In this document: positions 42,609 through 46,694 of the stretch, piece after piece
How positions within the stretch are numbered: the first letter of the stretch is position 1
How the letters are laid out: each line of letters starts with the position of its first letter
Assembly: GCA_944380095.1 (NCBI GenBank)
Contig: CALWGP010000006.1
Coordinates: forward strand, 1-46,694
DNA length: 46,694 nucleotides
Origin: an uncultured Lachnospiraceae bacterium
GTDB lineage: Bacteria; Bacillota; Clostridia; Lachnospirales; Lachnospiraceae
Direction of reading: 5' to 3'
Program-made: the position numbers and the translations under genes
The notes under the pieces: generated by a model
Seen by the model: the letters and a program-made list of their open reading frames with translations, nothing else
Database searches by the model: none
Told to the model about the DNA's origin: nothing

Positions 42609-43856
42609 ATGACGGAACTGGAACGGATGGGTGAGCAGGCCGTGAAAGCCAAATACGCTCTGGCGGGCCTGGCGGAAGAAAAAAAGAACGAGGCGCTTTT
42701 CCTGGCAGCAGATATGCTTAAGAAACGGCGGGACAAGATTCTGTCGGCCAACCGGGAAGACCTGGAAGCCGGAAGGCAAAGGGGGATGTCCGCCGGCCTG
42801 CTGGACCGCCTTACCTTAAACGAAGCCAGGATCGGGGCCATGGCGGAAGGACTGTCCCAGATCGCTGGGCTTCCCGATCCTGTGGGGGAGGTTTTGGATA
42901 CTTTCACCCGGCCAAACGGCCTGGTGATTACCAAACGCCGGGTGCCCCTGGGCGTTATCGGCATTATCTATGAATCCCGGCCCAATGTAACGGCGGACGC
43001 TTTCGGCTTATGCTTTAAGGCAGGAAACGCCGCCCTGCTCAAAGGCGGGAAAGAAGCCCTTTCTTCCAACCGGGCGATTGAGGCCGCCATCCGGGAAGCT
43101 TTGGAAGAAGCCGGCGTGACGCCGGACGCCATCCAGCTGGTCAAAAGCAGCGACAGGGCCGTTACCAATGAACTGATGCGCTTAAACCGCTACGTGGACG
43201 TGCTCATCCCAAGGGGAGGGGCGGGGCTGATCCGTGCGGTGGTGGAAAACAGCACGGTCCCGGTAATTGAAACCGGTACGGGGAACTGTCATGTCTATGT
43301 GGATGAAGACGCGGATTTGACCATGGCAGTCAATATTGTAAAAAATGCAAAAACCCAGCGGATCAGCGTCTGCAATGCCTGCGAATCCCTTGTGGTACAT
43401 GAAAAAATTGCCGGCACATTCCTTCCCATGCTTGCGTCGGCCCTGCAGGAAAAGCAGGTGGAACTTCGTGCGGACGAAGCCGCAATCCGGTTCCTGCCCG
43501 ATGCCCTGCCCGCCTCCGAAGCGGATTTTGGGACGGAGTATCTGGACTATATTCTTTCCGTCAAGACAGTGGGAAGCGTCAAAGAGGCCATCGATCATAT
43601 CAACCGCTGCAGTACCGGGCACTCCGAAACCATTGTTACCCGGGATGAGGCCCATGCGGAAGCGTTTTTAAACGGGGTGGATTCCGCCTGCGTCTATCTG
43701 AATGCCTCCACCCGCTTTACCGACGGTTTTGAATTCGGCTTCGGCGCCGAAATCGGCATCAGCACCCAGAAACTGCACGCCAGGGGCCCTATGGGCTTAA
43801 AGGAACTGACTTCTTACAAATATCAGATTCGCGGGAACGGACAGATCCGTTCCTGA
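42609..43856 (+). CDS. proA: Gamma-glutamyl phosphate reductase
   Basis: The protein has 415 residues with AAGGAGG upstream. PLGVIGIIYESRPNVTADAFGLCFKAGNAALLKGGKEA is the NADPH region. The catalytic cysteine is in ISVCNACESLVVH, and ASTRFTDGFEFGFGAEIGISTQKLHARGPMGL ends the protein in the family manner. It reduces gamma-glutamyl phosphate to glutamate semialdehyde, the second step to proline. A small hairpin GGAACGG/CCGTTCC spans 43834-43853, directly before the stop. Confidence 0.96.
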   Translation: MTELERMGEQAVKAKYALAGLAEEKKNEALFLAADMLKKRRDKILSANREDLEAGRQRGMSAGLLDRLTLNEARIGAMAEGLSQIAGLPDPVGEVLDTFTRPNGLVITKRRVPLGVIGIIYESRPNVTADAFGLCFKAGNAALLKGGKEALSSNRAIEAAIREALEEAGVTPDAIQLVKSSDRAVTNELMRLNRYVDVLIPRGGAGLIRAVVENSTVPVIETGTGNCHVYVDEDADLTMAVNIVKNAKTQRISVCNACESLVVHEKIAGTFLPMLASALQEKQVELRADEAAIRFLPDALPASEADFGTEYLDYILSVKTVGSVKEAIDHINRCSTGHSETIVTRDEAHAEAFLNGVDSACVYLNASTRFTDGFEFGFGAEIGISTQKLHARGPMGLKELTSYKYQIRGNGQIRS

Positions 43857-43892
43857 CCGGTTCTTTTCCGGATAAAGGAGGAATTTTAAAAA

Positions 43893-45140
43893 ATGAGCGA
43901 ATACAGCATCCCTTCCGTGGTTGAAAAATTTTTAAGATATGCAAAAATCGACACCCAGTCCATGGACGGCCAGGATTGTTTTCCCAGCACCGCCAAGCAG
44001 CGCGACCTTGCGTCCCTTCTGGCAAAGGAGCTTAGGGAAATGGGCGCCGGCGACGTTTTCTATGACGAAACCAACTGCTATGTTTATGCCACGATCCCGT
44101 CCAATCTGCCGGAAGGAAAATCAGCCCCTGTCCTCGGCTTTATCTCCCATATGGACACGTCCCCGGCAGTCAGCGGCAAAAACGTTTCTCCCCGGATTGT
44201 CCTTTATGAAGGAGGGGATATTGTCCTAAACGAGGCAAAAAAAATCCTGCTGCGGGCAGCGGAAAACCCGGAGCTTTCCTCCTATGCAGGAAAGCACCTG
44301 ATCGTCACGGACGGCACCACGCTGCTGGGCGCGGACGATAAGGCCGGGGTGGCGGAGATCATGGCCATGGCGGAATATTTCCTGACCCATCCGCAGGTTA
44401 AGCACGGGAAAATCCGCATCGGTTTTACGCCGGATGAAGAAGTTGGACAGGGCGTGGACCGTTTTGACGTAGAACGGTTTGGGGCCGACTTTGCCTACAC
44501 CGTGGACGGCGGGGCCCTGGGCGAACTGGAATACGAGAACTTCAATGCGGCCTTTGCCCGGCTGACGGTCAACGGCTACAGCGTCCATCCCGGCAGCGCC
44601 AAAAACAAAATGTTAAACGCCATCCTGCTGGCCCAGGAGTTTCAGGGCCTGCTGCCTGCAGGGCAGTCTCCTGCGCTGACGGAAGGCTATGAAGGATTTT
44701 ACCATCCGGACAGCATTTCCGGCTCTGTGGAACAGGTGACAGTGGATTATATTATCCGCGACCACGACCGGGATAAATTCGAACAGAAAAAAGCATGGTT
44801 TGAAAAATGCGCCAATTTCCTGAATGAAAAATACGGCAAACAAATTTTTAAAGCGCAGATCGGGGACAGTTATTACAATATGAAAGAAAGGATCCTGCCC
44901 GATAACGCCCATCTCATTGAAAACGCTGTTTTAGCCATGAAAGCGGCGGGTGTGACGCCGATGATTTCCCCCATCCGGGGCGGGACGGACGGCGCCCGGC
45001 TGTCCTTTATGGGGCTGCCCTGCCCGAATTTGTGCACGGGGGGCATGAATTTCCACGGGCGTTTTGAATACGCCTGTGCAGAGGACATGGAATCCTGCGT
45101 GGAAATCTTAAAAAATATTGCAGGCATATACGCCGGATGA
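43893..45140 (+). CDS. pepT: Peptidase T (tripeptide aminopeptidase)
   Basis: The protein has 415 residues with AAGGAGG upstream. The M20 zinc-peptidase residues are visible in [29 protein letters not shown] and [16 protein letters not shown], and the dimerisation domain includes [39 protein letters not shown] is the last conserved block. It releases N-terminal residues from tripeptides in the cytoplasm. It follows proA by 36 bp. Confidence 0.96.
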   Translation: MSEYSIPSVVEKFLRYAKIDTQSMDGQDCFPSTAKQRDLASLLAKELREMGAGDVFYDETNCYVYATIPSNLPEGKSAPVLGFISHMDTSPAVSGKNVSPRIVLYEGGDIVLNEAKKILLRAAENPELSSYAGKHLIVTDGTTLLGADDKAGVAEIMAMAEYFLTHPQVKHGKIRIGFTPDEEVGQGVDRFDVERFGADFAYTVDGGALGELEYENFNAAFARLTVNGYSVHPGSAKNKMLNAILLAQEFQGLLPAGQSPALTEGYEGFYHPDSISGSVEQVTVDYIIRDHDRDKFEQKKAWFEKCANFLNEKYGKQIFKAQIGDSYYNMKERILPDNAHLIENAVLAMKAAGVTPMISPIRGGTDGARLSFMGLPCPNLCTGGMNFHGRFEYACAEDMESCVEILKNIAGIYAG

Positions 45141-45147
45141 GGATACT

Positions 45148-46605
45148 ATGAACAACAATACGGAAATGGAACGGATCCTTGACAGGATCGACCTGAATTT
45201 GCCGGTTCCCCTGCGGGAGCCGAAACGCCAATACTATTTCATCAAAAAAGCGAGAAACCTGGTAAAGGAAATGGAAAAAGAGCAGGGACGGCCGCTGACG
45301 GCATGCGTGACTACGTTCGGATGCCAGATGAACGCAAGGGACTCGGAAAAGCTGTCCGGTATCTTAGAGAGCGCAGGATTTACCCTGACAGAGGACGAAG
45401 AAGCGGATTTTGTCCTCTACAATACCTGTACGGTGCGGGATAACGCCAACCAGCGGGTGTATGGCAGGCTGGGCTTTTTAAACAGCATGAAAAAGAAAAA
45501 TCCCAAAAAGCGCATCGCCCTGTGCGGCTGTATGATGCAGGAACCTTCTGTCATTGAAAAAATCCGCAAAAGCTACCGTTTTGTGGATCTGATTTTCGGG
45601 ACCCACAACCTGTTTTGCTTCCCCGAACTTCTGTGCCGGATGTATGAAAGCGATAAAATGGTGGTGGATATCTGGGAAGGCACGGACCAGATCGTGGAAG
45701 ATCTTCCCGTGGAGCGCAAATATCCCTTTAAATCCGGCATCAACATTATGTTTGGCTGCAACAACTTCTGCAGCTATTGCATCGTCCCCTATGTGCGGGG
45801 CAGGGAAAGAAGCCGCCGTCCGGAAGAAATCCTGAATGAAATCCAAACCCTGGCCTCAGACGGCGTGGTGGAAGTCATGCTTCTGGGTCAAAACGTCAAT
45901 TCCTACGGGAAAAATCTGGAACATCCCATGAGTTTTGCGCAGCTTCTGACGGAAGTGGAAAAAATCGACGGCATCGAAAGGATCCGCTTTATGACTTCCC
46001 ATCCAAAGGATCTGTCCGATGAGCTTATCGAGGTAATGAAGCATTCCAAAAAAATATGCCGTCATCTGCACCTTCCCCTGCAGTCCGGCTCCACCCGGAT
46101 CTTAAAGGCCATGAACCGCAGATATACCAAAGAGCAGTACGTGGCCCTGGCGGAAAAAATCAAGCGGGAAATCCCCGATATTTCCCTGACAACGGATATC
46201 ATCGTAGGGTTCCCGGGAGAAACGAAAGAAGATGTGGACGATACCATTGACGTCATCCGCCGGGTGGGGTTTGACAACGCATTTACTTTCATTTATTCCC
46301 CCCGCACCGGGACCCCCGCCGCCGCCATGGAAAACCAGGTGGACGAAGAGACGGTAAAGGAAGGGTTTGACCGGGTGCTAAAAACCGTCCAGGAAACGGC
46401 CAAAACGCAGGTGGCCCGGCTGCAGGGGCTCACCCTTCCCGCCTTGGCGGAAGAAAGAAACGAGCAGGATCCGTCCCTGATTACCGGCCGTCTTTCCAAC
46501 AATACCATCGTCCACTTCCCGGGCGACCCATCCCTCATCGGCACCATCGTAGATGTGATCCTTGAAGAATGCCACGGGTTTTACTATACCGGGCACATGG
46601 CCTAA
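45148..46605 (+). CDS. miaB: tRNA-2-methylthio-N6-dimethylallyladenosine synthase
   Basis: The protein has 485 residues; the ATG at 45148 is five bases after GAGG, while the in-frame TTG at 45118 overlaps pepT. The N-terminal domain binds one [4Fe-4S] cluster through TTFGCQMN, NTCTVRDNA and CGCMMQ. The radical-SAM motif FGCNNFCSYCIVPY (C204, C208, C211) binds the second. Residues 430-485 are the TRAM RNA-binding part. It adds the 2-methylthio group to i6A37 of tRNAs that read UNN codons. The upstream 30-residue extension typical of clostridial MiaB (PLREPKRQYYFIKKARN) is present. Confidence 0.95.
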   Translation: MNNNTEMERILDRIDLNLPVPLREPKRQYYFIKKARNLVKEMEKEQGRPLTACVTTFGCQMNARDSEKLSGILESAGFTLTEDEEADFVLYNTCTVRDNANQRVYGRLGFLNSMKKKNPKKRIALCGCMMQEPSVIEKIRKSYRFVDLIFGTHNLFCFPELLCRMYESDKMVVDIWEGTDQIVEDLPVERKYPFKSGINIMFGCNNFCSYCIVPYVRGRERSRRPEEILNEIQTLASDGVVEVMLLGQNVNSYGKNLEHPMSFAQLLTEVEKIDGIERIRFMTSHPKDLSDELIEVMKHSKKICRHLHLPLQSGSTRILKAMNRRYTKEQYVALAEKIKREIPDISLTTDIIVGFPGETKEDVDDTIDVIRRVGFDNAFTFIYSPRTGTPAAAMENQVDEETVKEGFDRVLKTVQETAKTQVARLQGLTLPALAEERNEQDPSLITGRLSNNTIVHFPGDPSLIGTIVDVILEECHGFYYTGHMA

Positions 46606-46694
46606 AGGACAGCATTCCCCTTTTCAAGTCCGTCAGGATATGATAAAATCAAGGCAGATAGGGAATCCTATGATACGAAACGAAGGAGGTAATG
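46606..46694 (+). promoter_or_regulatory. Region after miaB with the ribosome site of the next gene
   Basis: A GATATGATAAAAT stretch (46637-46649) could contribute a -10 element, but I see no good -35. AAGGAGGT lies at 46683-46690, only one base before ATG at 46692-46694, too near to serve that ATG; the real start is probably just beyond the edge. In other Firmicutes mutS often follows miaB, but nothing here shows it. Confidence 0.4.

Noticed and set aside
43834..43853. Hairpin GGAACGG/CCGTTCC at the end of proA as a terminator
   Set aside because: There is no T-run after it and it is inside coding sequence; pepT follows with a good ribosome site and no promoter.
1..46694. Search by eye for tRNA, rRNA, CRISPR repeats, transposases, attachment sites and riboswitches
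   Set aside because: None were recognised. The gaps are short and gene order is continuous; metY and proB have no room for a SAM riboswitch or T-box upstream.

Overview
The window reads as chromosomal DNA of a moderately GC-rich, endospore-lineage Firmicute, most likely Lachnospiraceae (class Clostridia). The grounds are: yqfC-yqfD-phoH-ybeY in the canonical order; tepA next to ftsK/spoIIIE; a Rex regulator; the NfnAB pair; DUF4317, DUF6020 and DUF896 proteins; strong AGGAGG ribosome sites; and consensus TTGACA-17-TATAAT promoters. Genus cannot be resolved by eye. I saw no tRNA, rRNA, CRISPR array, transposase or prophage genes, and no gene-free stretch longer than about 210 bp. Most of the window is ordinary housekeeping chromosome, with a few very unusual genes.

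Layout. 1-1813: the end of a MacB-type ABC ATPase and its permease, whose last membrane helix is replaced by an Ig-like tail. 1842-3984: a stand-alone beta-helix, probably carbohydrate-active protein with its own promoter and terminator. 4024-6154: a small operon (cytidylate-kinase-like protein, SpoU methyltransferase, short DUF4317 protein) closed by a bidirectional terminator shared with an orphan HicB gene on the minus strand. 6571-9652: a 1004-residue protein that joins an ECF-type sigma factor to a membrane helix, several Ig-like extracellular domains, a stalk and a second membrane helix; this is the standout gene. 9665-11596 (minus): an ABC-F protein. 11678-15555: rex, NAD(P)HX repair enzyme, alr and an orphan mazF, driven by a consensus promoter with a possible Rex operator. 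15576-19154: yebC, O-acetylhomoserine sulfhydrylase and a multi-pass membrane protein. 19177-22707: tepA behind a hairpin that buries its ribosome site, then ftsK. 22725-29134: fhs, folD, a zinc-ribbon/TPR membrane protein, nfnA and nfnB, which together link one-carbon folate chemistry to NADPH and ferredoxin. 29167-37959: small conserved proteins, rlmH, a DUF6020 membrane protein, the sporulation/ribosome-maturation block yqfC-yqfD-phoH-ybeY, a flippase and an unknown exported protein. 38015-40883: two FAD oxidoreductases, the second broken by a frameshift in an A7 run. 40913-46605: proB, ynzC-like, 5-formyl-THF cyclo-ligase, proA, pepT and miaB.

The best candidate for a novel system is the membrane-anchored sigma factor fusion at 6638-9652. 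No anti-sigma gene lies beside it, so sensing, tethering and transcription may be combined in one polypeptide; alternatively, an internal start with a signal-peptide-like sequence could make a separate secreted protein. The second is the permease/Ig-like chimera at 119-1813. All domain and promoter calls come from reading the sequence; no database search was run.
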